Shown: positions 31,380-44,800 of the stretch, piece by piece
Position numbering within the stretch: position 1 is the first letter of the stretch
Layout: each line of letters begins with the position of its first letter
Origin: Mastigias papua
Taxonomy: Eukaryota; Cnidaria; Scyphozoa; Rhizostomeae; Mastigiidae
DNA: 64,000 nt
Assembly (NCBI GenBank): GCA_964019165.1
Contig: OZ025268.1
Coordinates: forward strand, 15,212,359-15,276,358
Reading direction: 5' to 3'
Program-made: the position numbers and the translations under genes
The notes under the pieces: generated by a model
What the model saw: only the letters and a program-made list of their open reading frames with translations
Database searches by the model: none
What the model was told of the DNA's origin: nothing

Positions 31380-32560
31380 ATTTTAGACCGGTTTTAAACT
31401 CACGCGGCCAGAGTTCAGTTCGGTGTGTGGTAAGATGCCTCTGATTGTCCACATGAGAAAGGTGAATTGAAACTCACGCCGCCCCGCCCTGTGTTTCAAT
31501 TCGGCTTTTCCAAACCAGTTTGAAATTTCAAGTCGGCGTCGGTCAGCGTGAAATTGTCATGTGGACGCGATTTTTCAAAAAGGGTGAACTGAATTTTTTC
31601 TATGACAAGTTTTATTTGCTCGTGTAGATGGAGCCATATGACAATTTTTCATATGACAAGTGTACTTGTTCAAAAACTGGCATGCTAGCCTTTGGACAAA
31701 CGTACTTGTCATATAAAAATGTCCTTCAAATACTGCTGGCGATTAGGACAGTAAAAGATTATCAAAGAAACTTGTCGCTGATTTACACGGGCAAATATAC
31801 TCGTCAATGAAAAAATCATCGAATGAAACTGGTAGACCATCTACAAGAGCAAGGAAACTCGTCATAGAAAATTGCCATAGAAACTTGTTCGTGAAACTTA
31901 GGCTTTAGATCTAACTTGGGTTGGATTTTGCTAATTTAAGCTAACCAAAACTGGGTACGCCAAGGGTTAGATTACCCAGGTATTGAAAGTATGTTCGTCT
32001 TGGGGTGAGACAAAGCTCTCTGCAGTGTAAAATAAACTTGGCCGCGCGTGTGTACTGCACTCTCAACCCAGGTTCGCCTTGACATTGAGTTTACATGGAC
32101 CAAACAGCACTAATGAAAATTAAGCCTGGGCCAACCCTGGTTAGAATTAACCCGGGGCCAGCCCAGGTAAGTTTTTGCTCTATAAATAGACCATTATAAT
32201 TATGTAATAGCTATAATATGAACGTCTTTAAAGTTTGCTTTCATAGTTTGCATAGAAAAACTAAGCATGAACAACTATTTACAGTATTTACTGAAATATA
32301 TATAACGTGCTACGGATCTTGTTGGAAGGAGAGGAAGTTAAACTGGACAGTTGCAGTTATCTCCATTCCAACTTTTTATATATTTCTTAAAACTGCATTG
32401 GAGGTTGCCTTTTATGGCATAAAAATGTTAGATAGGAAGATATGAGAGAGGTTGGCTCTGTTACCCGGAATGGAGATTTTGTCCATGTAAATTCGTGAAA
32501 GATTTATCTAGGCTAGGTGAGCCAGCCCGGGTAACCCGGTAGCTGTTTCAAGGGCATATT
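31380..32560. repeat. Non-coding, repeat-like region
   Basis: Contains several self-similar, GC-richer patches: AACCCAGG/CCTGGGCCAACCC/GGCCAGCCCAGG around 32060-32170 and CCAGCCCGGGTAACCCGG at 32522-32540, with complementary partners near 31910-31990. It looks like one or more MITEs; boundaries not resolved. No gene recognised. Confidence 0.35.
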
Positions 32561-32599
32561 AATATTCCATCTCACTATCAGTTGAAGTATGCCCTGTAA

Positions 32600-33503
32600 C
32601 ATCTAATGAGCGCACTACTGTGGTCTGAGAAGCCTATGTAGAACGTTCTTATTTTGAACGGCATTTCTGTGCAAAATGATTGAGCTTGTGGCGTTTGCCG
32701 CATTTTTGACAGTTTGAATCATCTTCTCTTGCCGCCATTGCAGAACGCATAATCCATCGTGCGCATCAAATGGGAACAGAGCTAGTGCGATTTTGCCGCC
32801 TATGCGGCGATGCGTCATATCCCGCCGCAACAAGTGTGAATGGGCCTTTACCGTTTTGATGAGGCCAATCTCCACCAAAATTATTGTATGTTTTGTGTGC
32901 AAAGGCTTGAGAAGTATTCCGTGGGCTCATGCTCTTTTTCTTTTGGAAATAGTTACTCTGTCTCCTTTCCTTCAATTTCAGCGTCTTGAAATCTACATAA
33001 CGCCCAAGGAGTAGCAATTGCTGGAGCGTTAGTCGGTTATCGCGCAATGCTTGCTTGCGGAGATGGCTGAACTTGCCATGCGATTTGTGGCATAAGTTCA
33101 AAGTCTAAATCATGAAACTCACATGTTTCACGAAGATCACGTAGACGAGTATGAAACTGATCAGTAAGTGCTTTGGCAGCTTGTCAAAATTTTAAACTTC
33201 GTAGACCCTATTCATCAGGGGCTCAAAATAAGCGTTTACGTAAGCTAAGGCTGTGTTGAAATCGCCGTCCTCACCAGTATCGGGTAATTTTCGAAAAATG
33301 TTGCGGACGCGAGGACCAGCCAGAAAAAGTAGCAAAGCACGTTTACGCTTCGGATCAGTGATATCATGTGCAACTAAAAAGGTAGCAAAATCGCTTAGCC
33401 AGAGTTTCCATTTCGGAGCGACACTCGCACCTACGTCCGTATCAGGGTCAGAAGGCGGCATATGCAGAGCAGAGTTGTTGACCATAGTTACTCTCGTCGC
33501 CAA
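32600..33503 (-). pseudogene. Gypsy (K02A2.6-like) gag remnant
   Basis: Minus strand: 33503-33195 encodes PPSDPDTDVGASVAPKWKLW, LSDFATFLVAHDITDPKRKR, ALLLFLAGPRVRNIFRKLPD and AYVNAYFEPLMNRVYEV, the N-terminal gag block of cnidarian/invertebrate Gypsy elements. Downstream (33101-32766) degraded gag continues with TLQQLLLLGRY and GGDWPHQNGKGPF, corresponding to the zinc-knuckle region, with frameshifts to about 32600. No protease, RT or LTR was found next to it. Confidence 0.8.
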
Positions 33504-36490
33504 TATTGTATTCCTATCTTGACTTCTTTCGTTTTTGAGAAACTGCCTCTAAGCACAATTACTACTTTCGAGATTCATTAATGAAAACAAGTTGTCAGAA
33601 AATGTTTTCTTCTAGCCCCTTACCCTAAAAGATAACCCCACTGCTCCACTGACTCCAATGCTTGGATGGTTTGCTTGCGAACTAATAAGACAAGTTTAGA
33701 GTTAAAATGTTTAGCAGCCGTCATTGTAACTCGCCGGCGCTCTAAGTGTCTGTGAATTGTTTGCCAAGGATCATTTAACAAAAGTCTGACTCTAAGACCA
33801 ATATGTCAATTTGCCGGAGTTAGTAGGAAGGAGGATTATCTTTGCATATCTGTGGATGTAGGCATTCGCTAAGTTATTGCATAGTATCACCATTTTCGTT
33901 AGAGGTATGTATGTTCGTTTCTAGTGGTATAATACTGCTTATACGTGTACAACACTACTGTGAATACGGCTTCTGTTTAGGTGCAAATAACAACTTCTGC
34001 AGCCTCATTTGAACGTGTTTCTACTGGTAACTTACTTCCTCATTTACCCCGCGGAGGACTCAGTTGTAGTTGCCTAGTGCTTAATATAATGCATAACGTT
34101 GGCCAGGTTAAGCAGCAACCTGGCTAGGCCGGCCTACCAAGCCATGAATACCGTAAGTACGCACTGGAAGCCGTTAGCTGTTCTCATGCCATCTACGTTC
34201 AAAGATCTTTGCCTCTTCAATGGACCTCTAGTTGCGATCATGCTGAAAGAGGTAAAATATTTAGGTATTGTTTTAAGCATTTTTACTATGTGGCTCAATT
34301 CCATGCAAAGGCATTATCTGATTCCCCCCCCCCCCCCAAAGGCATACCCAAAGACGCATGTAGTACAAACACGCAAAGTGATATTATGGTATACATCAAT
34401 AGCTCTTTCAAGTTTTCAGGGCTTTCTGTATAACTGAGCTAGGTTCAGACGTGTCCTTTCTTGCTGATCTCATTTTTAAAGTTGTCGAAATGCTGCGATG
34501 CTTATCTCACATTGGCCTATAAAACATATCTTTGTCATTTCGCTGAAAGTGTTATAGAATTTAATTACACAGCATTTCAGCATAATTAATTTTATGGACC
34601 ATGCTTATGTCTTTTCTTTTCATACTTTCTTTTGTCACCATCCATCCCATTCATCCTGTCCATCGCATCCATCCACCCTGATTTCTCAGTGGTAGACTGG
34701 TTTTTAACAGTATCTGTGTATCAGGCTCCTTTATCTTACCCTGAATGACATTGGCAGACCTTCCAACCATCACATGTTTTGTGTTTTTCTAGTATTGTTT
34801 CTTAATAACACATTGTGCACACAAAAGGTTATGAAGGTTATTTTCACATATTTGCACTCTAAACTGCAAGAAACAGAATGTTTGTGCAGAATACACAAAC
34901 AAATGGTGGATATACTCATCAAGAGCTAGTCTTCCCAGATTTTAACATAATTTTAGTGCCATTTACATATGCAATGTGATAGTTTGGCCACAAGAGACTT
35001 CATTTTAATGATATCTATAGTGTGGGACATTTCTGGCTGTTTTTAGAACTTTTCCATCACAAAATGCACTTTGGAAAGCCACTAGCTAATCTGGTGACCC
35101 TGATTTTCAAAATTTGCCCCTCAGTGGTGACCTTAGTGGCACCTCACAGGGACAGTACATTCTTTTTTTTATAATGAACCTATCTCAAGGCCTAGTTCCA
35201 AAAGTTCCTTATTATTGGTCCTCTGATGATCAAACCATAGTACTAAATGTTCCTTACCAGTTTCTTTATTTTCACCTCACAATTTGTGCTTAGAAATGGA
35301 ACAGACTTGTGTAAAACATTAAAGTCCTGAATGTTGCCTTTAATTTTGGCTGTAACATAAGATCAAAGAAAAACAAAAGATTTAACACAATTTCCTCATG
35401 GGTAAAATTGTCATCTTGACCAATCAATAAATTTGTAGTAACTTCCTGAGTCATGTCCTCTTCTGAATGTCACAATTAAAAATGTGGATTCATTTTACCT
35501 GGACATAAATGGCCTATAGCTTGGACAGAAGGCTCTTAAAAAGAATTGCCCATACTTTATTCACTTTGAATTTTCATCTTCAGATCCAAGAAGACTTGAC
35601 AAAAGTACAAATATCATACATCCTTGAATTGGTCCCCAAAATTGCCCCCAAATAAGCTCCCACCACAGAGGATGATAAAAACCTTGATATAGACTGATGA
35701 TTAAATTTACAGTGGTCTTTTAATATCATGCAGAAAAGGGGAATTTGAACAATGGGCTTTTTGTGTTGCATGTGTCAAATGATTTTATAAGCCCCCTGCC
35801 AAATAAGCCCCACTGAAAAGTATCAAATAAAGATAGACCACTTGCACCTGGAGGGCTAATTCAAAGAGATTTATTGTATTGTAAATGACCCTTGCATAAC
35901 TTCTACTGGTAGCTCCTCCATTGATCTGGAATGTGTCTGTTGGCAATGCATAGAAATTTGAGTTTGGTTTTAATTTGTGTTACTTTTTTGCAAATAATTG
36001 TGCTCAAAAATACAAAGCCTTTATTTGCTATCAAGGCAACTTTTGGCATAAGTAAGGGGGCAGTCTTGATGGAGAAGGAGTTAAAGACTTTTTGCTTCTG
36101 CAAGGGGAGCTGATTAAAGAGGGGGGCTTTATTGAAAGGGAGGGGTTTAAAGAGAAGTTATTATACATTATCTGTAATTTCCTCATCTATATATTGAAGG
36201 TGTATCATGGAAATTTGAAAAGGGGGCTATATTTTGACATAGCAGGGAAAATCTGAAAATATTATTTGCCACTCACTTGAAGTTACTGTAGCTGTTGATT
36301 TCTTGTAACATTAAGGGCATGTTTATATGAGGTTCATGTGAGAAAAGCTGACCAGGCTGGCCTCGTTTTTACTTGAACTAGTGCCATGTTTTGTGAGGCT
36401 TACTGGAAAAAACAGCACGGTATTCATAAAGAAAACAAGAGTGTATATCAAAAAGCTTTTATCGTTGATATCATTACAGTTATTTTTCCT
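33504..36490. other. Intergenic, low-information sequence
   Basis: No gene recognised. Contains a C-tract (34325-34336), a CATCC-rich patch (34640-34680) and repeated AAGCCCCCTGCCAAATAAGC/GGGGGCTTTATT motifs at 35640-35800 and 36120-36240 that suggest a diverged MITE. Confidence 0.4.
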
Positions 36491-36592
36491 ATTGTTGTGC
36501 GAAGATGTGGAACAAAATCCCGTTTCAAAGTAGAGTGAGCTCCATGATTACTACATTCAGAAAGAAACTGAAGGAATTCCTGCAAAGTTAGC
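36490..36592 (+). pseudogene. LINE 3'-terminal ORF fragment
   Basis: Plus strand: MWNKIPFQSRVSSMITTFRK then KLKEFLQS-stop, the LWN-(S/K)LP...F+..LK tail common to CR1/L2-type ORF2 C-termini. Followed closely by the AC array, as LINE 3' ends often are by microsatellites. Confidence 0.5.
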
Positions 36593-36669
36593 ATCCTTCC
36601 TGTAAACCAGCAATGCTCATCAACTAATTCTATTTTTTTCTTTGCTCTTTATATATATGTATATGTATG

Positions 36670-36850
<181 letters not shown>

Positions 36851-37139
36851 CTATATATACTTTACTTAAAGTGCAAGTTACCTCTTAATAGAACTACTTA
36901 TATTTAACTTGTACAAGCTATGTTGAAATCAAAACTGATCGTTAGTCTGAGTTTTTTATTGCTATTTTGGCACTGGCGCGCTTCATAAACCCACTTTTTG
37001 CAATATTTTCCTGCACAAATCAGCGTTTGTTTGAGGACTGGTAAGGAGTCGGGTGTGACGTAGAAACCAGAATTGCATCCAAGGAAACACCGATGAATAG
37101 TGTAGTCAACGATTGCGAAGCGCTTTGAAGTAGGGAATC

Positions 37140-37305
37140 ATGCCTGAAAGATGCGTTGTTGCTGGATGCTCTAACATTAAAGATGTGACAAATGGTATCT
37201 CTTTGCATCTCATTCCATTTTTCGATGATGACCGTCCAGAGGTGAAACGTAGAAGAAGGAAATGGGTTGAATTCGTAAACAGAAAGCGTGCAGAATGGTT
37301 ACCCT
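37140..37305 (+). CDS. THAP-type zinc-finger exon (partial gene or transposase exon)
   Basis: THAP domains are C2CH zinc-binding, sequence-specific DNA-binding modules found in cellular factors and in P-element-type transposases. Seen: MPERCVVAGCSNIKDVTNGI at the start (first two zinc ligands C5 and C10 with the typical MPxxCxxxxC spacing), ISLHLIPF, then RRRRKWVEFVNRKRAEWLP. The C-x2-H pair that should follow the W.P block is absent: the frame turns into AT-rich, non-THAP sequence and stops at 37379. The rest may lie in another exon, or the gene was cut by the element starting at 37385. Could be a domesticated gene, a transposase exon or a pseudogene. Confidence 0.7.
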
Positions 37306-38056
37306 ATCATGTCAATGTCTTTTTCTTCATTGAAAATAATACACTAAATAGACTATACATACTTGCAATTGATGTATAGGAAAGCAGAGGCGGATCCAGA
37401 GATAAAACTGACTGCCGCACAGCACAAGAAACATATCAGTAAAAGGGCGTGGTCACAAGGCTGTGCGGTGGCCACACCCATTTTTTTACCAGTAGCATAT
37501 ATTTACGATTTTTGTGAGATTCGCTTCTCTTCCAACAATCCTCCTATATCATACAATAGCCTTCATTCTTTGAAGTACGATAGTGAGCGTACAGTTATCG
37601 CGACAGCCTTAATTTGATTTTCTAATTGTCTTTCAAAATTTCATATCAAACTCATGTCTGTTCTATTTTGTTGGCTCAGCATAGAACAAAGAAAGTAATT
37701 GATTGGCTCTCCTGAAGTCTGTCAGACTTTTCTGGATCCATAACTGGGTATTACAAGTCAAAACATGAGTTTTCGGAACCATAGAGAAATTGTCTGTCAT
37801 ACACTAATACTTTAAATTATAAAGCTAATAACCTTTCGTTTTCTCTAAAAGCCCACTATAATTTACTAAATCAGTAATCAATGTACTTTTGATGAGATGG
37901 CTCCACCATTCAATTAAAATTCATTTTTCTGCATTTCATGTATGTACATTCCATTATATAATGCAAGTCAGGACCTCTACTTGCTTGGATAACAAAACAG
38001 AAGAGTGTATGTTCCTAGCACCATAGTAGTACTGCCCAATGTAGACCTAAGTCAAT

Positions 38057-38251
38057 TTATAACAGTCTTCCTGACTGTAATAGCTTGATCACCACCATGA
38101 TGGGGATGTTCTGTCTGGCACACAAGATGAGTGCCTTCAGTATAGACAAATGCTTATTGGCTTCAACTATATTGTCAACTGATTGCCTATAAGTTTTGGG
38201 CAAATGTTCAACATGACATTTCAAAATTTTGAGGAAAAAGCTTGTAGTCAT
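38057..38251 (-). pseudogene. hAT transposase-like fragment
   Basis: Minus strand frame with HLPKTYRQSVDNIVEANKHL and SILKALILCARQNIPIM. It resembles the 'ENRxxLxxIlkTIxlCGRQNIPLRGH' segment after the TTF-type finger of ZMYM1/ZNF862/P52rIPK-like hAT transposases. The RGH part is lost. Short and decayed. Confidence 0.5.
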
Positions 38252-39012
38252 AGGAGATAGTCTGTGAATTTGAACATTTTTTCAAGCTCCTTCTACCTTA
38301 TTAGGTCAAATAAGTATATTAGATGCATTCATTACCATATGGAATCTGAAGGAATTCATATCCATTCTTTGACAAAATGAAAGCAATTGGAGACAAAAAG
38401 CAGCACCAATGAATCCAGAGTAAGAAGGGCAAAGGTGCAATGATAACAATGTAACAATGTAGGGATAAACCTTCTATTCTTTAAGATTGACAGATAGGGC
38501 ATCTAACCTTTGCACCTGGTTTCTAAATCTTCTCCACAATTTCAAATATGAAGCAATCATCTAGTGTCACAGTTCATAAAAACTGATGATAGCAAAATTG
38601 CACAAACTAGTAGGGGGGGGGGGCATTGATAGGGCTCCTTCCATACATTACATCATTATCACAAAAAGTAATAGTACTAACAGAGAAAAGATTCAATGAG
38701 GAGGTAAAGTATGGTGATAAAAAGTAATTTCTATAGAGTTTACATGGGAAAGAAAGTTTTATCTGCTTTCTTTTGAGTAACCAGAGAAATCCATATATGT
38801 TGTAACAGTGTAAGTAATCACAATAATGACTGGCACACACAGTATGGCATGGTTTAAAAGAAGAATCAATTTCTTTGGTGCTATTTCCTTCTCTACACAA
38901 AAGGAACCTTTTTGCATTCTCACTGCATATATTCTTAGGAGAAACTAGGTCATAAAAACACTGATAGACAGCTGACTACCTGCAACTCCACCAATCTAAA
39001 GGTATGGAGATA

Positions 39013-39120
39013 CACTCCTTTTTATAAGAACCAGTACAATTGAGGTTACCGCTGGCTGTTCTTAATTTTTCAAATTTTCAGTGTGAATTGCTCTTAATTT
39101 GTTCCTAAATGATTGGGGTG
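39013..39120. mobile_element. TA-flanked MITE, short copy C
   Basis: Starts CACTCCTTTTTATAAGAA after TA and ends GGGGTG before TA: the same left end as the MITE at 3676, with a large internal deletion. Confidence 0.55.
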
Positions 39121-39774
39121 TAGGCAATTTAGACATTAGACAATACACCGTACAAGAGAACATTGGATGTTTATGAAACTGGTATTATTCACGTTGATGA
39201 TTTGGGTGTTTCAAAGTTCCAAAAGTTACACAATTTGCTAAACAATAGACTAAATAATAGTAAACAGTCAGCTATATAAGTAAATACAATGAAGCAAAAA
39301 CAATTGCAATGTAACAAACAAAATAGGCCAGTGGATCTAAATGAAGATAGTCTAATGGGCTCAGGGAAAAATCTACTTTCAAAATGTCACGTTGGATGAT
39401 GCCATCCTGGTTCATAAAGCGAAATTAAATACCTAACAGGAAATATCCGCTTTGCCGGGGAGGATGCATAGTCTCTTCATTGGTACAAATCTTAAAGCGG
39501 ACCTATCTCAGTTAGGCCACCATATTCAAGTATGAGATTCGATATAACTTCCAAACTCATTGCATTGGATCTCGTGAATAAGATATCCAGTGAATTAGTA
39601 GACGTTAGTGAATAAACCCTCAGATAAAACTCCGTGTTGTCACCCAGTACGCGTATAATACAAGTGGGACAGACTGATACTGTCCTCAGTTAGCCTGTCT
39701 TCCGTAACCAAATCTTTATAGACGTGCACGAGATGTAAGTCGAGCGGCATTGCACTACAGCACGACTTTCCTGA

Positions 39775-39957
39775 CTGCCGCTCGATTTTTAATCAAAAAG
39801 ACCGCCTATTGTTTTCAAATTTGACATGCCGCTCGATTTTTTGATAAAACAGTACCGCCTATTGTTCTCATGATTGAAATGCCGCTCGATTTTTTCATCA
39901 CACAGTACCGCCTATTGTTCTCATGCTTGAAATGCCGCTCGATTTTTTGAAGGCTAG
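39775..39957. repeat. 51-53 bp minisatellite, about 3.5 units
   Basis: TGCCGCTCGATTTTT recurs at intervals of 51, 53 and 53 bp, alternating with ACCGCCTATTGTT. Located about 260-440 bp inside the right end of the hAT-like element, a position where transposase-binding repeats are common. Confidence 0.9.
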
Positions 39958-40974
39958 ACAATTACTTTGAATAGAACTGACATCTTACACAATGACATTT
40001 GACATGTTCTACAAAGCAAGGCCTCCATAGCTCTATTGTTACCAAAAGGCTGCTCTATTGTCTGAGGTGCCGCACCAAAAGTCCGATGTAGAACTACATT
40101 CTTTAAAGTCTATCGTGTTCGTCTTCACTACTCGGAAAGCAATGATGACGTCATGGTACGTAATATTTTTGACTGCCGCACAGGCGGCGTGTGCGGCGTC
40201 CTGGATCCGCCTCTGGAAAGTGAGTTGTTGCTTCCTATAGACTGCAGTGTTCGTTCAGTGACAGCCTTCGTTGATCAGTTGCAAACCCGTATCATTATTT
40301 ATGAACACGAATTACGTAGAGGAAGGGCTAGGTGTTTGTTAGCTGTTTACTGAATAGAGTCATGTTGCGATAAATCCGTGGAAAACAAAAGAAGAGGAAT
40401 GGCCAGATATGTAATGACAGGAGTGATGTATGGTGATGTCCCAGGTGTGTAATTCACGATTGTGAGAAGAAAATTGGCATCGAGTATGAAATGGCCTAAG
40501 TGTACAATGTTTACGTTCACTACAGATGTATACTATACTTTTAAAGAAATAAGGTTTGAAAAAGTATAGGCCTTGAATATGAGAGATTTAAAAGAAGCCT
40601 TGCAGTTTTGAAATCAAAAGATCACAAGATCTCAACATTTGTTTCTGACAGACACAAGTCGATATCAAAACATACGAGGGAGGAAGGAAAACAGACCAAG
40701 CAATACTCTGATTTGTGGCACTTAAAGAAAAGTATTTTCACATTGCTATGCTGAACTTGTATCTATTTAAAAAGAACAGCTACATGATCATAGAGATGAA
40801 TAAAATTTTCAAAAACATGAAAATATTCCTTCGTTTCGATTTTGCTTCTTTGCTCGATAATCGGCAACCCAATTTGTGTCAGCAATCGGCTGGCTCGTTA
40901 GAGTATGGTTCGGCGGATGTTAACAAACCGTGACATGGAATTTGCTTGTAACCAACTCGACGCTGTTTATTTTC

Positions 40975-41155
40975 TCGTGGGACAGGGTCGCGGAGCACAG
41001 GGTTAGGGTCAGTCCTAGATTGTGTATGTTTCACATACTATGGTGTCTCTACCGAGGAAATATATGAAAGAATCGTCATTTCTACTCCGTACGTGATCAC
41101 ACTTCCGGTTTTAGGCACTGTCAAGTGGTAAGGGGTTTGTACGCAAAGCGTTGAA
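40975..41155 (-). repeat. Dispersed repeat, copy 2
   Basis: Reverse-complement counterpart of 25240-25465, sharing CGACCCTGTCCCAC, TAACCCTGTGCTCC, AAAACCGGAAGTGTGATCA and GCGTACAAACCCCTT in the same order. Confidence 0.75.
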
Positions 41156-41800
41156 TGTTTTCCTTTATAATTTCTCTCACATACGCAATCCCGCAAAATT
41201 TTAATGCATATTCTTAATGTTCATGATGAGTGCTTTCATTTGATGTATAAATTATGAGGACATTCGGTGTCACGTCTTGTTAACATCCGCCTATGGTTCG
41301 ACCCATTCGCATCCATCCCCGTGCTGATCAATTCTGTCATTAGAAGCAGACAATTCTTCATTTTCCTCCTCATAATTGGAAGAAGAGCTGCTATGGGAGC
41401 AGTCTTTTGATGATCCAGACTAATCAGATTCCATTCTGTACCCAAAAGTCATGAGGCACCAATAGCCAAAAACAAAGCACACGAAGTAGGAAGGGAGTCA
41501 GCAGCTAAGGTCTATCATCGTTCTGGTTTCTACGTCACAGCTCCTGCGCATTCTTTGCACGCGGGCGGCAATATTGTGGAAAAAGGGTGCTTTTTCGGAG
41601 GCACGTTACCTTGTTTTATTAACAACAAATTAAATTTTTAGCGTTGTATCCGAAATTGGGAGGTCAAGAACCCCCTCTTATGTCAACTTCACTGTTGAGG
41701 TACATTGCACTTTAAATGTAGACCTTTCAATAAATATCTTCATCACTACTAATCTTACAGTGATCACTATAAGATTCACTGTAAGATTAGTACTGAAGAA

Positions 41801-42338
<538 letters not shown>

Positions 42339-42361
42339 TTACCTATGTCAGCCTTAGCCGA

Positions 42362-42363
<2 letters not shown>

Positions 42364-42450
<87 letters not shown>
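42364..42450. repeat. (TA)n microsatellite
   Basis: About 87 bp of TA repeat on the right side of the inverted repeat, mirroring the larger array on its left. Confidence 0.97.
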
Positions 42451-42454
<4 letters not shown>

Positions 42455-43550
42455 TACATACTTAGTAGCTGAAAGGGTTTTGTGTGTAAATATGACAAAT
42501 GAAATGAATGAAATAGGACTCGCGGGGCTTGACGTCCTTGTAAGGCGCTCAGTTCAGTAAATATGGTAATTGTTGTGAGATTCTGTGCGCATTTACCATC
42601 TTTCAGAAAATCAAGATGGCGGAGATCTCACAATAGAATCTCATGACAGTAATAATAATGTGCAGGTATTACAGAAGGAGAATCGTATTTCTCCGTAATG
42701 GAGAAAGTCTTAATGATAAACCAGTCAAATTTAGGGGTAAAATAATCGCAAAAGACGTTTCCCATTGACTAAGAAAACCTATAGTTTCCTCCGTAAATTC
42801 AAGATTGTACAACTCCCCCCCCCCCCCACTCAACATGATCAAGGTACGCCTCCGTATACAAGACACACCATCAAACAGTCAGCGACCTATCACCTATCTA
42901 GATCGGCGATTGATCGGGGACAGCTATTCTTATTTGGAAATATGTTTTCTTACGCACCGCCGATCAGTACCCGATTCCTCATAAATATTTAACTAGGTTC
43001 AACTTTTTCAAGTGTCGCCAACCTGTCGCCGATCGCTGCGATGCAAATGTTTATATGGAAACGTGATTTTTCTGATAATATTGCATTGTGAGCCTCCTTT
43101 TGCATAGCATGTTTCTGAAGATCCCCGGCTGTTGCCATCAGGGTTGGCATATTGGCAATTTTACTGCCACATTTTAGAATTTTGGCGTTTTTCAACACCC
43201 TGCTGGCAGTGGAATCATCTTTTGGCAATATAGTATATTTTTGGCAATTTTATTGACATTATCTAAGAAATTTTAGAGGTAGAACTCAGATTGAAAGGAA
43301 AATCGATTTTTCTTGCCAGCGACATGAATTTACAGAAGAATAACTTTTGCAAAAGCGATGCCTGTATCAATACAGCATAGAAGAATTAAAACTAAAGATT
43401 TTTGTCTAATATTGACTCAACTCCATGAAATCATAAAAATATACATGTATCTAATCTAAATCTAAACAATTTTCATGTTTTAAAAATAACACCTGAAACA
43501 AATTTCATTCATAAATACTAGGTCATGAAACCAAAAATACTTGGCACTTT

Positions 43551-44085
43551 TGTCATAACGTGGCTTTTTCTCCAGTTACTCCCATAACTCAATCTTTGGA
43601 TTAACTGCTAAGTCAGGCACGAGCGGCACAGAATACACAAAGCTTTAGTTGTTGGATCATAGTTGAACAAAATAAACTATTTACAAGATAACGAATCTCC
43701 TGTGAGACCCGGAATTATCGCGTAGCTGGTCGCGTGGCAATAACCGAAGACTAAGTGAAAAGTTAGAGAATATATTAGAAACTACACGGAAATACGAATT
43801 AAAACTAACCAATCAAATGTCTAAGAATCTGAATCTACGTACACACTATGTGATAAACAGGAAAGGTGTGTGTGAGAAAATATACAGAAAATCATTAGTC
43901 AGAATACAGTCAAGGCCTAAAAGTAGATGTAAAATGAGTGAAAGAGAGGTAACTACGTAAATGAACTTGAAAGAGAGACTAAACTCAATCCACGAGGAAT
44001 TATGATTCATTAGTGAACAGTGTGAACGTGTTATGACGTATTAGAAATGAAATATGAATGAGTTGAAAAAAGTGGTATCGTGACA
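43551..44085 (-). repeat. LTR (3' LTR in element orientation)
   Basis: 535 bp, TG...CA termini on the minus strand as well (short inverted repeat TGTCA/TGACA). Nearly identical to 44801-45335. Confidence 0.92.
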
Positions 44086-44800
44086 TACCTTCCCCCTACG
44101 TTGAAACGTCCCCTGTTTCAACTAAATAACAACTACCTAGTTAATCACGATACAAGCTAAAACAATACAGTCTAAATCAATGACAAATATATTCTATCCG
44201 ACAGAATCAATGTCAATATTTGTCCATAGCTATGAGTTACATAGATATGAAAATGTAATTACCACAAAATGTAACAATGAAAATGGTTAACTAAGAGTTT
44301 ATATAAGACGCAGTTCTTGTAAATTTACCAAGTGTCCAAGGTTCAACTATAATCATCTCGCCAAGATCGCCGTAACGAATACCTTTTCTGAACAAACGAA
44401 AGTAGTACAACACAAACCGGATCAATTGCTCTAGTCTTGCCCACAAGACTCCATGAAGTAATCCCCATACTTCCTATAAAGTATCCCTGTACGCACACTC
44501 AACTGGATACCATGAACATATTGACCATGAACAACGTCGAAGGAGTGCATAGTTGCCATTTTTAACGAAATGTGTTGAACGTCTTTTCGTTGTTCCACAA
44601 AATACATAATCTTTTATAACCAAGAAGACAAACCTGGAATGATTGAGAGTCAGCAACCCAATGTGCTCGTCAAAAAAAATAATATCAGGTATCGTGTTCA
44701 AGTTCTTCAAATCTGATTCTTCTCTGGCATAGGCTGGACACGAAGATATTCTTTCATCTTGTGCTCCAATTAATCGGATCCCAAATCACTGTCACCAAAA

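Larger units (their letters stand above)
37385..40215. mobile_element. hAT-like element with CAGAGGCGGATCCAG ends
   Basis: Terminal inverted repeats CAGAGGCGGATCCAG (37385-37399) and its complement ending at 40215; about 2.83 kb. Both flanks carry GAAAG (37380-37384 and 40216-40220); a clean 8-bp duplication is not visible. Inside: a transposase-like fragment on the minus strand (38057-38251), a nested TA-flanked MITE (39013-39120) and a subterminal minisatellite (39775-39957). GACTGCCGCACAG occurs near both ends in the same orientation. Confidence 0.6.

Noticed and set aside
34099..34437. 112-codon plus-strand frame
   Set aside because: Includes a C-tract-coded proline run and no family motif; likely chance.
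39775..39957. CRISPR-like array
   Set aside because: Repeat units are contiguous 51-53 bp tandem copies without unique spacers, in a eukaryotic context inside a transposon.
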